From Cristatella mucedo (lineage: Eukaryota; Bryozoa; Phylactolaemata; Cristatellidae): 64,000 nt of DNA. Made by a program: the position numbers and the translations under genes. Every line of letters starts with the position of its first letter. Position 1 is the stretch's first letter. The stretch spans positions 9,511,001 to 9,575,000 of the forward strand of contig WPIO01000002.1 of assembly GCA_009760855.2 (NCBI GenBank). The letters run 5' to 3'. Positions 1 to 12,960 of this stretch are shown here, in pieces. The notes beneath the pieces are model-generated. The model had not been told where the DNA came from, did not search any database, and saw nothing but the letters and a program-made list of their open reading frames with translations.

Positions 1-175
1 GCAGGCTGCTGCTACAGAAGCAGCCTGCTGCTACAGAAGCAGCCTGCTGCTACAGAAGCAGCCTGCTGCTACAGAAGCAGGCTGCTGCTACAGAAGCAGG
101 CTGCTACAGAAGCAGCCTGCTGCTACAGAAGCAGCCTGCTGCTACAGAAGCAGCCTGCTGCTACAGAAGCAGGCT
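1..175. repeat. 19-bp satellite variant block (left)
   Basis: Units here are mostly GCAGCCTGCTGCTACAGAA, the 16-mer with an extra GCT and a G-to-C change. They change to the plain 16-mer by about 175. The same 19-mer class returns only near the other end of the array (about 44,110 to 44,930). Confidence 0.85.
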
Positions 176-403
176 GCTACAGAAGCAGGCTGCTACAGAA
201 GCAGGCTGCTACAGAAGCAGGCTGCTACAGAAGCGGGCTGCTACAGAAGCAGGCTGCTACAGAAGCAGGCTGCTACAGAAGCAGGCTGCTACAGAAGCAG
301 GCTGCTACAGAAGCAGGCTGCTACAGAAGCAGGCTGCTACAGAAGCAGGCTGCTACAGAAGCAAGATGCTACAGAAGCAAGATGCTACAGATGCTACAGA
401 AGC

Positions 404-2230
404 GGGCCGCTGCAGAAGCGGGCCGCTGCAGAAGCGGGCCGCTGCAGAAGCGGGCCGCTGCAGAAGCGGGCCGCTGCAGAAGCGGGCCGCTGCAGAAGCG
501 GGCCGCTGCAGAAGCGGGCCGCTGCAGAAGCGGGCCGCTGCAGAAGCGGGCCGCTGCAGAAGCGGGCCGCTGCAGAAGCAGGCCGCTGCAGAAGCGGGCC
601 GCTGCAGAAGCGGGCCGCTGCAGAAGCGGGCCGCTGCAGAAGCGGGCCGCTGCAGAAGCGGGCCGCTGCAGAAGCGGGCCGCTGCAGAAGCGGGCCGCTG
701 CAGAAGCGGGCCGCTGCAGGGCCGCTGCAGAAGCGCTGCAGAAGCGGGCCGCTGCAGAAGCGGGCTGCTGCAGAAGCGGGCTGCTGCAGAAGCGGGCTGC
801 TGCAGAAGCGGGCCGCTGCAGAAGCGGGCCGCTGCAGAAGCGGGCCGCTGCAGAAGCGGGCCGCTGCAGAAGCGGGCCGCTGCAGAAGCGGGCCGCTGCA
901 GAAGCGGGCCGCTGCAGAAGCGGGCCGCTGCAGAAGCGGGCCGCTGCAGAAGCGGGCCGCTGCAGAAGCGGGCCGCTGCAGAAGCGGGCCGCTGCAGAAG
1001 CGGGCCGCTGCAGAAGCGGGCCGCTGCAGAAGCGGGCCGCTGCAGAAGCGGGCCGCTGCAGAAGCGGGCCGCTGCAGAAGCGGGCCGCTGCAGAAGCGGG
1101 CCGCTGCAGAAGCGGGCCGCTGCAGAAGCGGGCCGCTGCAGAAGAAGCGCTGCAGCCGCTGCTGCAGAAGCGGGCCGCTGCAGAAGCGGGCCGCTGCAGA
1201 AGCGGGCCGCTGCAGAAGCGGGCCGCTGCAGAAGCGGGCCGCTGCAGAAGCGGGCCGCTGCAGAAGCGGGCCGCTCCAGAAGCGGGCCGCTGCAGAAGCG
1301 GGCCGCTGCAGAAGCGGGCCGCTGCAGAAGCGGGCCGCTGCAGAAGCGGGCCGCTGCAGAAGCGGGCCGCTGCAGAAGCGGGCCGCTGCAGAAGCGGGCC
1401 GCTCCAGAAGAAGCCGGCAGAAGCGGGGGCCGCTGCAGAAGCGGGCCGCTGCAGAAGCGGGCCGCTGCAGAAGCGGGCCGCTGCAGAAGCGGGCCGCTGC
1501 AGAAGCGGGCCGCTGCAGAAGCGGGCCGCTGCAGAAGCGGGCCGCTACAGAAGCGGGCCGCTACAGAAGCGGGCCGCTACAGAAGCGGGCCGCTACAGAA
1601 GCGGGCCGCTACAGAAGCGGGCCGCTACAGAAGCGGGCCGCTACAGAAGCAGGCCGCTACAGAAGCAGGCCGCTACAGAAGCAGGCCGCTACAGAAGCAG
1701 GCCGCTACAGAAGCAGGCCGCTACAGAAGCAGGCCGCTACAGAAGCAGGCCGCTACAGAAGCAGGCGCTACAGAAGCAGGCCGCTACAGAAGCAGGCCGC
1801 TACAGAAGCAGGCCGCTACAGAAGCAGGCCGCTACAGAAGCAGGCCGCTACAGAAGCAGGCCGCTACAGAAGCAGGCCGCTACAGAAGCAGGCCGCTACA
1901 GAAGCAGGCCGCTACAGAAGCAGGCTGCTACAGAAGCAGGCTGCTACAGAAGCAGGCCGCTACAGAAGCAGGCCGCTACAGAAGCAGGCCGCTACAGAAG
2001 CACGCCGCTACAGAAGCAGGCCGCTACAGAAGCAGGCCGCTACAGAAGCAGGCCGCTACAGAAGCAGGCTGCTACAGAAGCAGGCTGCTACAGAAGCAGG
2101 CTGCTACAGAAGCAGGCCGCTACAGAAGCAGGCCGCTACAGAAGCAGGCCGCTACAGAAGCAGGCCGCTACAGAAGCAGGCCGCTACAGAAGCAGGCCGC
2201 TACAGAAGCAGGCCGCTACAGAAGCAGGCT
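404..2230. repeat. GC-rich variant block with stepwise gradient
   Basis: From about 404 to 1,540 the unit is GCGGGCCGCTGCAGAA. It then becomes GCGGGCCGCTACAGAA (about 1,540 to 1,650), then GCAGGCCGCTACAGAA (about 1,650 to 2,230, mixed near the end), and finally the standard GCAGGCTGCTACAGAA. Each step is one substitution, as expected when local amplification acts on neighbouring mutated units. Confidence 0.9.
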
Positions 2231-5200
2231 GCTACAGAAGCAGGCTGCTACAGAAGCAGGCTGCTACAGAAGCAGGCTGCTACAGAAGCAGGCTGCTACA
2301 GAAGCAGGCTGCTACAGAAGCAAGCCGCTACAGAAGCAGGCTGCTACAGAAGCAGGCCGCTACAGAAGCAGGCTGCTACAGAAGCAGGCTGCTACAGAAG
2401 CAGGCTGCTACAGAAGCAGGCTGCTACAGAAGCAGGCTGCTACAGAAGCAGGCTGCTACAGAAGCAGGCTGCTACAGAAGAGCTGCTACAGAAGCAGGCA
2501 GGCTGCTACAGAAGCAGGCTGCTACAGAAGCAGGCTGCTACAGAAGCAGGCTGCTACAGAAGCAGGCTGCTACAGAAGCAGGCTGCTACAGAAGCAGGCT
2601 GCTACAGAAGCAGGCTGCTACAGAAGCAGGCTGCTACAGAAGCAGGCTGCTACAGAAGCAGGCTGCTACAGAAGCAAGCTGCTACAGAAGCAGGCTGCTA
2701 CAGAAGCAGGCTGCTACAGAAGCAGGCTGCTACAGAAGCAGGCTGCTACAGAAGCAAGCTGCTACAGAAGCAAGCTGCTACAGAAGCAGGCTGCTACAGA
2801 AGCAGCTGCTACAGATGCAGGCTGCTACAGAAGCAGGCTGCTACAGAAGCAGGCTGCTACAGAAGCAAGCTGCTACAGAAGCAGGCTGCTACAGAGCTGC
2901 TACAGAAGCAGGCTGCTACAGAAGCAGGCTGCTACAGAAGCAGGCTGCTACAGAAGCAGGCTGCTACAGAAGCAGGCCGCTACAGAAGCAAGCTGCTACA
3001 GAAGCAAGCTGCTACAGAAGCAAGCTGCTACAGAAGCAAGCTGCTACAGAAGCAAGCTGCTACAGAAGCAAGCTGCTACAGAAGCAAGCTGCTACAGAAG
3101 CAGGCTGCTACAGAAGCAAGCTGCTACAGAAGCAAGCTGCTACAGAAGCAGGCTGCTACAGAAGCAGGCTGCTACAGAAGCTGGCTGCTACAGAAGCAGG
3201 CTGCTACAGAAGCAGGCTGCTACAGAAGCAAGCTGCTACAGAAGCAAGCTGCTACAGAAGCAAGCTGCTACAGAAGCAGGCTGCTACAGAAGCAGGCTGC
3301 TACAGAAGCAGGCTGCTACAGAAGCAGGCTGCTACAGAAGCAGGCTGCTACAGAAGCAGGCTGCTACAGAAGCAGGCTGCTACAGAAGCAGGCCGCTACA
3401 GAAGCAGGCCGCTACAGAAGCAAGCTGCTCCAGAAGCAAGCTGCTACAGAAGCAAGCTGCTACAGAAGCAAGCAGCTACAGAAGCAAGCTGCTACAGAAG
3501 CAAGCAGCTACAGAAGCAGGCTGCTACAGAAGCAGGCTGCTACAGAAGCAAGCTGCTACAGAAGCAAGCTGCTACAGAAGCAGGCCGCTACAGAAGCAGC
3601 TGCTACAGATGCAGGCTGCTACAGAAGCAGGCTGCTACAGAAGCAGGCTGCTACAGAAGCAGGCTGCTACAGAAGCAAGCTGCTACAGAAGCAGGCTGCT
3701 ACAGAAGCAGGCTGCTACAGAAGCAGGCTGCTACAGAAGCAGGCTGCTACAGAAGCAGGCTGCTACAGAAGCAGGCTGCTACAGAAGCAGGCTGCTACAG
3801 AAGCAGGCTGCTACAGAAGCAGGCTGCTACAGAAGCAGGCTGCTACAGAAGCAGGCTGCTACAGAAGCAGGCTGCTACAGAAGCAGGCTGCTACAGAAGC
3901 AGGCTGCTACAGAAGCAGGCTGCTACAGAAGCAGGCTGCTACAGAAGCAGGCTGCTACAGAAGCAGGCTGCTACAGAAGCAGGCTGCTGCTACAGAAGCA
4001 GGCTGCTACAGAAGCAGGCTGCTACAGAAGCAGGCTGCTACAGAAGCAGGCTGCTACAGAAGCAGGCTGCTAAGAAGCAGGCTGCTACAGAAGCAGGCTG
4101 CTAAAGCTGCTACAGAAGCAGGCTGCTACAGAAGCAGGCTGCTACAGAAGCAGGCTGCTACAGAAGCAGGCTGCTACAGAAGCAGGCTGCTACAGAAGCA
4201 AGCTGCTACAGAAGCAGGCTGCTACAGAAGCAGGCTGCTACAGAAGCAGGCTGCTACAGAAGCAGGCTGCTACAGAAGCAGGCTGCTACAGAAGCTGGCT
4301 GCTACAGAAGCTGGCTGCTACAGAAGCAGGCTGCTACAGAAGCAGGCTGCTACAGAAGCAGGCTGCTACAGAAGCTGGCTGCTACAGAAGCAGGCTGCTA
4401 CAGAAGCAGGCTGCTACAGAAGCAGGCTGCTACAGAAGCAAGCTGCTACAGAAGCAAGCTGCTACAGAAGCAGGCTGCTACAGAAGCAGGCTGCTACAGA
4501 AGCAGGCTGCTACAGAAGCAGGCTGCTACAGAAGCAGGCTGCTACAGAAGCAGGCTGCTACAGAAGCAGGCTGCTACAGAAGCAGGCTGCTACAGAAGCA
4601 GGCTGCTACAGAAGCTGGCGGCTACAGAAGCAGGCTGCTACAGAAGCAGGCTGCTACAGAAGCAGGCTGCTACAGAAGCAAGCTGCTAAACACGAAGGCT
4701 GCTACAGAAGCAGGCTGCTACAGAAGCAGGCTGCTACAGAAGCAGGCTGCTACAGAAGCAGGCTGCTACAGAAGCAGGCTGCTACAGAAGCAGGCTGCTA
4801 CAGAAGCAGGCTGCTACAGAAGCAGGCTGCTACAGAAGCTGGCTGCTACAGAAGCTGGCTGCTACAGAAGCTGGCTGCTACAGAAGCTGGCTGCTACAGA
4901 AGCAGGCTGCTACAGAAGCAGGCTGCTACAGAAGCAGGCTGCTACAGAAGCAGGCTGCTACAGAAGCAGGCTGCTACAGAAGCAGGCTGCTACAGAAGCA
5001 GGCTGCTACAGAAGCAGGCTGCTACAGAAGCAGGCTGCTACAGAAGCAGGCTGCTACAGAAGCAGCTGCTACAGAAGCAGGCTGCTACAGAACAGAAGCA
5101 GGCTGCTACAGAAGCAGGCTGCTACAGAAGCAGGCTGCTACAGAAGCAGGCTGCTACAGAAGCAGGCTGCTACAGAAGCAGGCTGCTACAGAAGCAGGCT

Positions 5201-8200
5201 GCTACAGAAGCAGGCTGCTACAGAAGCAGGCTGCTACAGAAGCAGGCTGCTACAGAAGCAGGCTGCTACAGAAAGCCTCCTACAGAAGCAGACTGCTACA
5301 GAAGCAGGCTGCTACAGCTGAAAGCTGCTACAGAAGCAGGCTGCTACAGAAGCAGGCTGCTACAGAAGCAGGCTGCTACAGAAGCAGGCTACAGAAGCAG
5401 GCTGCTACAGAAGCAGGCTGCTACAGAAGCAGGCTGCTACAGAAGCAGGCTGCTACAGAAGCAGGCTGCTACAGAAGCAGGCTGCTACAGAAGCAGGCTG
5501 CTACAGAAGCAGGCTGCTACAGAAGCAGGCTGCTACAGACGCAAGCTGCTACAGAAGCAGGCTGCTACAGAAGCAGGCTGCTACAGAAGCAGGCTGCTAC
5601 AGAAGCAGGCTGCTACAGAAGCAGGCTGCTACAGAAGCAGGCTGCTACAGAAGCAGGCTGCTACAGAAGCAGGCTGCTACAGAAGCAGGCTGCTACAGAA
5701 GCAGGCTGCTACAGAAGCAGGCTGCTACAGAAGCTGGCTGCTACAGAAGCAGGCTGCTACAGAAGCAGGCTGCTACAGAAGCAGGCTGCTACAGAAGCAG
5801 GCTGCTACAGAAGCAGGCTGCTACAGAAGCTGGCTGCTACAGAAGCAGGCTGCTACAGAAGCAGGCTGCTACAGAAGCAGGCTGCTACAGAAGCAGGCTG
5901 CTACAGAAGCAAGCTGCTACAGAAGCAGCTGCTACACAGGCTGAAGAAGCTGCTGCTACAGAAGCAGGCTGCTACAGAAGCAGGCTGCTACAGAAGCAGG
6001 CTGCTACAGAAGCAGGCTGCTACAGAAGCAGGCTGCTACAGAAGCTGGCTGCTACACAGAAGCAGGCTGCTACAGAAGCTGGCTGCTACAGAAGCAGGCT
6101 GCTACAGAAGCAGGCTGCTACAGAAGCAGGCTGCTACAGAAGCAGGCTGCTACAGAAGCAGGCTGCTACAGAAGCAGGCTGCTACAGAAGCAGGCTGCTA
6201 CAGAAGCAGGCTGCTACAGAAGCAGGCTGCTACAGAAGCAGGCTGCTACAGAAGCAGGCTGCTACAGAAGCAGGCTGCTACAGAAGCAGGCTGCTACAGA
6301 AGCAGGCTGCTACAGAAGCAGGCTGCTACAGAAGCAGGCTGCTACAGAAGCTGGCTGCTACAGAAGCTGGCTGCTACAGAAGCAGGCTGCTACAGAAGAA
6401 GCAGGCTGCTACAGAAGCAGGCTGCTACAGAAGCAGGCTGCTACAGAAGCAGGCTGCTACAGAAGCAGGCTGCTACAGAAGCAGGCTGCTACAGAAGCAG
6501 GCTGCTACAGAAGCAGGCTGCTACAGAAGCAGCTGCTACAGAAGCAGGCTGCTACAAAAGCAGGCTGCTACAAAAGCAGGCTGCTACAGAAGCAGGCTGC
6601 TACAGAAGCAGGCTGCTACAGAAGCAGGCTGCTACAGAAGCAGGCTGCTACAGAAGCAGGCTGCTACAGAAGCAGGCTGCTACAGAAGCAGGCTGCAGGC
6701 TGCTACAGAAGCAGGCTGCTACAGAAGCAGGCTGCTACAGAAGCAGGCTGCTACAGAAGCAGGCTGCTACAGAAGCAGGCTGCTACAGAAGCAGGCTGCT
6801 ACAGAAGCAGGCTGCTACAGAAGCAGGCTGCTACAGAAGCAGGCTGCTACAGAGGCAGGCTGCTACAGAAGCAGGCTGCTACAGAAGCAGGCTGCTACAG
6901 AAGCAGGCTGCTACAGAAGCAGGCTGCTACAGAAGCAGGCTGCTACAGAAGCAGGCTGCTACAGAAGCAGGCTGCTACAGAAGCAGGCTGCTACAGAAGC
7001 AGGCTGCTACAGAAGCAGGCTGCTACAGAAGCAGGCTGCTACAGAAGCAGGCTGCTACAGAAGCAGGCTGCTACAGAAGCAGGCTGCTACAGAAGCAGGC
7101 TGCTACAGAAGCAGGCTGCTACAGAAGCAGGCTGCTACAGAAGCAGGCTGCTACAGAAGCAGGCTGCTACAGAAGCAGGCTGCTACAGAAGCAGGCTGCT
7201 ACAGAAGCAGGCTGCTACAGAAGCAGGCTGCTACAGAAGCAGGCTGCTACAGAAGCAGGCTGCTACAGAAGCAGGCTGCTACAGAAGCAGGCTGCTACAG
7301 AAGCAGGCTGCTACAGAAGCAGGCTGCTACAGAAGCAGGCTGCTACAGAAGCAGAAGCAGGCTGCAACAGAAGCAGGCTGCTACAGAAGCAGGCTGCTAC
7401 AGAAGCAAGCTGCTACAGAAGCAGGCTGCTACAGAAGCAGGCTGCTACAGAAGCAGGCTGCTACAGAAGCAGGCTGCTACAGAAGCAGGCTGCTACAGAA
7501 GCTGGCTGCTACAGAAGCTGGCTGCTACAGAAGCAGGCTGCTACAGAAGCAGGCTGCTACAGAAGCAGGCTGCTACAGAAGCAGGCTGCTACAGAAGCAG
7601 GCAGCTACAGAAGCAGGCTGCTACAGAAGCAGGCTGCTACAGAAGCAGGCTGCTACAGAAGCAGGCTGCTACAGAAGCAGGCTGCTACAGAAGCAGGCTG
7701 CTACAGAAGCAGGCTGCTACAGAAGCAGGCTGCTACAGAAGCAGGCTGCTACAGAAGCAGGCTGCTACAGAAGCAGGCTGCTACAGAAGCAGGCTGCTAC
7801 AGAAGCAGGCTGCTACAGAAGCAGGCAAGCTACAGAAGCAGGCTGCTACAGAAGCAGGCTGCTACAGAAGCAGGCTGCTACAGAAGCAGGCTGCTACAGA
7901 AGCAGGCTGCTACAGAAGCAGGCTGCTACAGAAGCAGGCTGCTACAGAAGCAGGCTGCTACAGAAGCAGCTGCTACAGAAGCAGGCTGCTACAGAAGCTG
8001 GCTGCTACAGAAGCAGGCTGCTACAGAAGCAGGCTGCTACAGAAGCAGGCTGCTACAGAAGCAGGCTGCTACAGAAGCAGGCTGCTACAGAAGCAGGCAG
8101 AAGCTACAGAAGCAGGCTGCTACAGAAGCAGGCTGCTACAGAAGCAGGCTGCTACAGAAGCAGGCTGCTACAGAAGCAGGCTGCTACAGAAGCAGGCTGC

Positions 8201-11200
8201 TACAGAAGCAGGCTGCTACAGAAGCAGGCTGCTACAGAAGCAGGCTGCTACAGAAGCAGGCTGCTACAGAAGCAGGCTGCTACAGAAGCAGGCTGCTACA
8301 GAAGCAAGCTGCTACAGAAGCAGGCTGCTACAGAAGCAGGCTGCTACAGAAGCAGGCTGCTACAGAAGCAGGCTGCTACAGAAGCAGGCTGCTACAGAAG
8401 CAGGCTGCTACAGAAGCAGGCTGCTACAGAAGCAGGCTGCTACAGAAGCAGGCTGCTACAGAAGCAGGCTGCTACAGAAGCAGGCTGCTACAGAAGCAGG
8501 CTGCTACAGAAGCAGGCTGCTACAGAAGCAGGCTGCTACAGAAGCAGGCTGCTACAGAAGCAGGCTGCTACAGAAGCAGGCTGCTACAGAAGCAGGCTGC
8601 TACAGAAAGCTGCTACAGAAGGCTGCTACAGAAGCAGGCTGCTACAGAAGCAGGCTGCTACAGAAGCAGGCTGCTACAGAAGCAGGCTGCTACAGAAGCA
8701 GGCTGCTACAGAAGCAGGCTGCTACAGAAGCAGGCTGCTACAGAAGCAGGCTGCTACAGAAGCAGGCTGCTACAGAAGCAGGCTGCTACAGAAGCAGGCT
8801 GCTACAGAAGCAGGCTGCTACAGAAGCAGGCTGCTACAGAAGCAGGCTGCTACAGAAGCAGGCTGCTACAGAAGCAGGCTGCTACAGAAGCAGGCTGCTA
8901 CAGAAGCAGGCTGCTGCTACAGAAGCAGGCTGCTACAGAAGCAGGCTGCTACAGAAGCAGGCTGCTACAGAAGCAGGCTGCTACAGAAGCAGGCTGCTAC
9001 AGAAGCAGGCTGCTACAGAAGCAGGCTGCTACAGAAGCAGGCTGCTACAGAAGCAGGCTGCTACAGAAGCAGGCTGCTACAGAAGCAGGCTGCTACAGAA
9101 GCAGGCTGCTACAGAAGCAGGCTGCTACAGAAGCAGGCTGCTACAGAAGCAGGCTGCTACAGAAGCAGGCTGCTACAGAAGCAGGCTGCTACAGAAGCAG
9201 GCTGCTACAGAAGCAGGCTGCTACAGAAGCAGGCTGCTACAGAAGCAGGCTGCTACAGAAGCAGGCTGCTACAGAAGCAGGCTGCTACAGAAGCAGGCTG
9301 CTACAGAAGCAGGCTGCTGCTACAGAAGCAGGCTGCTACAGAAGCAGGCTGCTACAGAAGCAGGCTGCTACAGAAGCAGGCTGCTACAGAAGCAGGCTGC
9401 TACAGAAGCAGGCTGCTACAGAAGCAGGCTGCTACAGAAGCAGGCTGCTACAGAAGCAGGCTGCTACAGAAGCAGGCTGCTACAGAAGCAGGCTGCTACA
9501 GAAGCAGGCTGCTACAGAAGCAGGCTGCTACAGAAGCAGGCTGCTACAGAAGCAGGCTGCTACAGAAGCAGGCTGCTACAGAAGCAGCTGCTACAGAAGC
9601 AAGCTGCTACAGAAGCAGGCTGCTACAGAAGCAGGCTGCTACAGAGCAAGCTGCTACAGAAGCAAGGCTGCTACAGAAGCAAGCTGCTACAGAAGCAGCT
9701 GCTACAGAAGCAGGCTGCTACAGAAGCAGGCTGCTACAGAAGCAGGCTGCTACAGAAGCAGGCTGCTACAGAAGCAGGCTGCTACAGAAGCAGGCTGCTA
9801 CAGAAGCAGGCTGCTACAGAAGCAGGCTGCTACAGAAGCAAGCTGCTGCTACAGAAGCAAGCTGCTACAGAAGCAAGCTGCTACAGAAGCAGAAGCAAGC
9901 TGCTACAGAAGCAAGCTGCTACAGAAGCAGGCTGCTACAGAAGCAGGCTGCTACAGAAGCAGGCTGCTACAGAAGCAGGCTGCTACAGAAGCAGGCTGCT
10001 ACAGAAGCAGGCTGCTACAGAAGCAGGCTGCTACAGAAGCAGGCTGCTACAGAAGCAGGCTGCTACAGAAGCAGGCTGCTACAGAAGCAGGCTGCTACAG
10101 AAGCAGGCTGCTACAGAAGCAGGCTGCTACAGAAGCAGGCTGCTACAGAAGCAGGCTGCTACAGAAGCAAGCTGCTACAGAAGCAGCTGCTACAGAAGCA
10201 GCTGCTACAGAAGCAAGCTGCTACAGAAGCAGGCTGCTACAGAAGCAGGCTGCTACAGAAGCAGGCTGCTACAGAAGCAGGCTGCTACAGAAGCAGGCTG
10301 CTACAGAAGCAGGCTGCTACAGAAGCTGCTACAGAAGCTGCTACAGAAGCAGGCTGCTACAGAAGCAGGCTGCTACAGAAGCAGGCTGCTACAGAAGCAG
10401 GCTGCTACAGAAGCAAGCTGCTACAGAAGCAGGCTGCTACAGAAGCAGGCTGCTACAGAAGCAGGCTGCTACAGAAGCAGGCTGCTACAGAAGCAGGCTG
10501 CTACAGAAGCAGGCTGCTACAGAAGCAGGCTGCTACAGAAGCAAGCTGCTACAGAAGCAGGCTGCTACAGAAGCAAGCTGCTACAGAAGAAGCTGCTACA
10601 GAAGCAGGCTGCTACAGAAGCAGGCTGCTACAGAAGCAGGCTGCTACAGAAGCAGGCTGCTACAGAAGCAGGCTGCTACAGAAGCAGGCTGCTACAGAAG
10701 CAGGCTGCTACAGAAGCAGGCTGCTACAGAAGCAGGCTGCTACAGAAGCAGGCTGCTACAGAAGCAGGCTGCTACAGAAGCAGGCTGCTACAGAAGCAGG
10801 CTGCTACAGAAGCAGGCTGCTACAGAAGCAGGCTGCTACAGAAGCAGGCTGCTACAGAAGCAGGCTGCTACAGAAGCAGGCTGCTACAGAAGCAGGCTGC
10901 TACAGAAGCAGGCTGCTACAGAAGCAGGCTGCTACAGAAGCAGGCTGCTACAGAAGCAGGCTGCTACAGAAGCAGGCTGCTACAGAAGCAGGCTGCTACA
11001 GAAGCAGGCTGCTACAGAAGCAGGCTGCTACAGAAGCAGGCTGCTACAGAAGCAAGCTGCTACAGAAGCAGGCTGCTACAGAAGCAAGCTGCTACAGAAG
11101 CAGGCTGCTACAGAAGCAAGCTGCTACAGAAGCAGGCTGCTACAGAAGCAGGCTGCTACAGAAGCAGGCTGCTACAGAAGCAGGCTGCTACAGAAGCAGG

Positions 11201-12579
11201 CTGCTACAGAAGCAGGCTGCTACAGAAGCAGGCTGCTAGAGAAGCAGGCTGCTACAGAAGCAGGCTGCTACAGAAGCAGGCTGCTACAGAAGCAGGCTGC
11301 TACAGAAGCAGGCTGCTACAGAAGCAGGCTGCTACAGAAGCAGGCTGCTACAGAAGCAGGCTGCTACAGAAGCAGGCTGCTACAGAAGCAGGCTGCTACA
11401 GAAGCAGGCTGCTACAGAAGCAGGCTGCTACAGAAGGCTGCTACAAGGCTGCTACAGAAGCAGGCTGCTACAGAAGCAGGCTGCTACAGAAGCAGGCTGC
11501 TACAGAAGCAAGCTGCTACAGAAGCAGGCTGCTACAGAAGCAGGCTGCTACAGAAGCAGGCTGCTACAGAAGCAGGCTGCTACAGAAGCAGGCTGCTACA
11601 GAACAGAAGCAAGCTGCTACAGAAGCAGGCTGCTACAGAAGCAGGCTGCTACAGAAGCAGGCTGCTACAGAAGCAGGCTGCTACAGAAGCAGGCTGCTAC
11701 AGAAGCAGGCTGCTACAGAAGCAGGCTGCTACAGAAGCAGGCTGCTACAGAAGCAAGCTGCTACAGAAGCAAGCTGCTACAGAAGCAGGCTGCTACAGAA
11801 GCAGGCTGCTACAGAAGCAGGCTGCTACAGAAGCAAGCTGCTACAGAAGCAGGCTGCTACAGAAGCAGGCTGCTACAGAAGCAGGCTGCTACAGAAGCAG
11901 GCTGCTACAGAAGCAGGCTGCTACAGAAGCAGGCTGCTACAGAAGCAGGCTGCTACAGAAGCAGGCTGCTACAGAAGCAGGCTGCTACAGAAGCAGGCTG
12001 CTACAGAAGCAGGCTGCTACAGAAGCAGGCTGCTACAGAAGCAGGCTGCTACAGAAGCAGGCTGCTACAGAAGCAGGCTGCTACAGAAGCAGGCTGCTAC
12101 AGAAGCAGGCTGCTACAGAAGCAAGCTGCTACAGAAGCAAGCTGCTACAGAAGCAAGCTGCTACAGAAGCAGGCTGCTACAGAAGCAGGCTGCTACAGAA
12201 GCAGGCTGCTACAGAAGCAGGCTGCTACAGAAGCAGGCTGCTACAGAAGCAGGCTGCTACAGAAGCAGGCTGCTACAGAAGCAGGCTGCTACAGAAGCAG
12301 GCTGCTACAGAAGCAGGCTGCTACAGAAGCAGGCTGCTACAGAAGCAGGCTGCTACAGAAGCAGGCTGCTACAGAAGCAGGCTGCTACAGAGCTGCAGAA
12401 GGCTGCTACAGAAGCAGGCTGCTACAGAAGCAGGCTGCTACAGAAGCAGGCTGCTACAGAAGCAGGCTGCTGCAGAAGCAGGCTGCTACAGAAGCAGGCT
12501 GCTACAGAAGCAGGCTGCTACAGAAGCAGGCTGCTACAGAAGCAGGCTGCTACAGAAGCAGGCTGCTACAGAAGCAAGC

Positions 12580-12960
12580 TGCTGCAGAAGCAGGCTGCTG
12601 CAGAAGCAGGCTGCTGCAGAAGCAGGCTGCTGCAGAAGCAGGCTGCTGCAGAAGCAGGCTGCTACAGAAGCAGGCTGCTACAGAAGCAGGCTGCTGCAGA
12701 AGCAGGCTGCTACAGAAGCAGGCTGCTACAGAAGCAGGCTGCTGCAGAAGCAGGCTGCTACAGAAGCAGGCTGCTACAGAAGCAGGCTGCTACAGAAGCA
12801 AGCTGCTGCAGAAGCAAGCTGCTGCAGAAGCAGGCTGCTGCAGAAGCAGGCTGCTACAGAAGCAGGCTGCTACAGAAGCAGGCTGCTACAGAAGCAGGCT
12901 GCTACAGAAGCAGGCTGCTGCAGAAGCAGGCTGCTGCAGAAGCAGGCTGCTACAGAAGCA
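12580..12960. repeat. Mixed CTGCAG-type satellite block
   Basis: Units with GCTGCAGAA (creating CTGCAG hexamers) alternate with GCTACAGAA units. Outside such blocks the CTGCAG form is rare. Confidence 0.75.
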
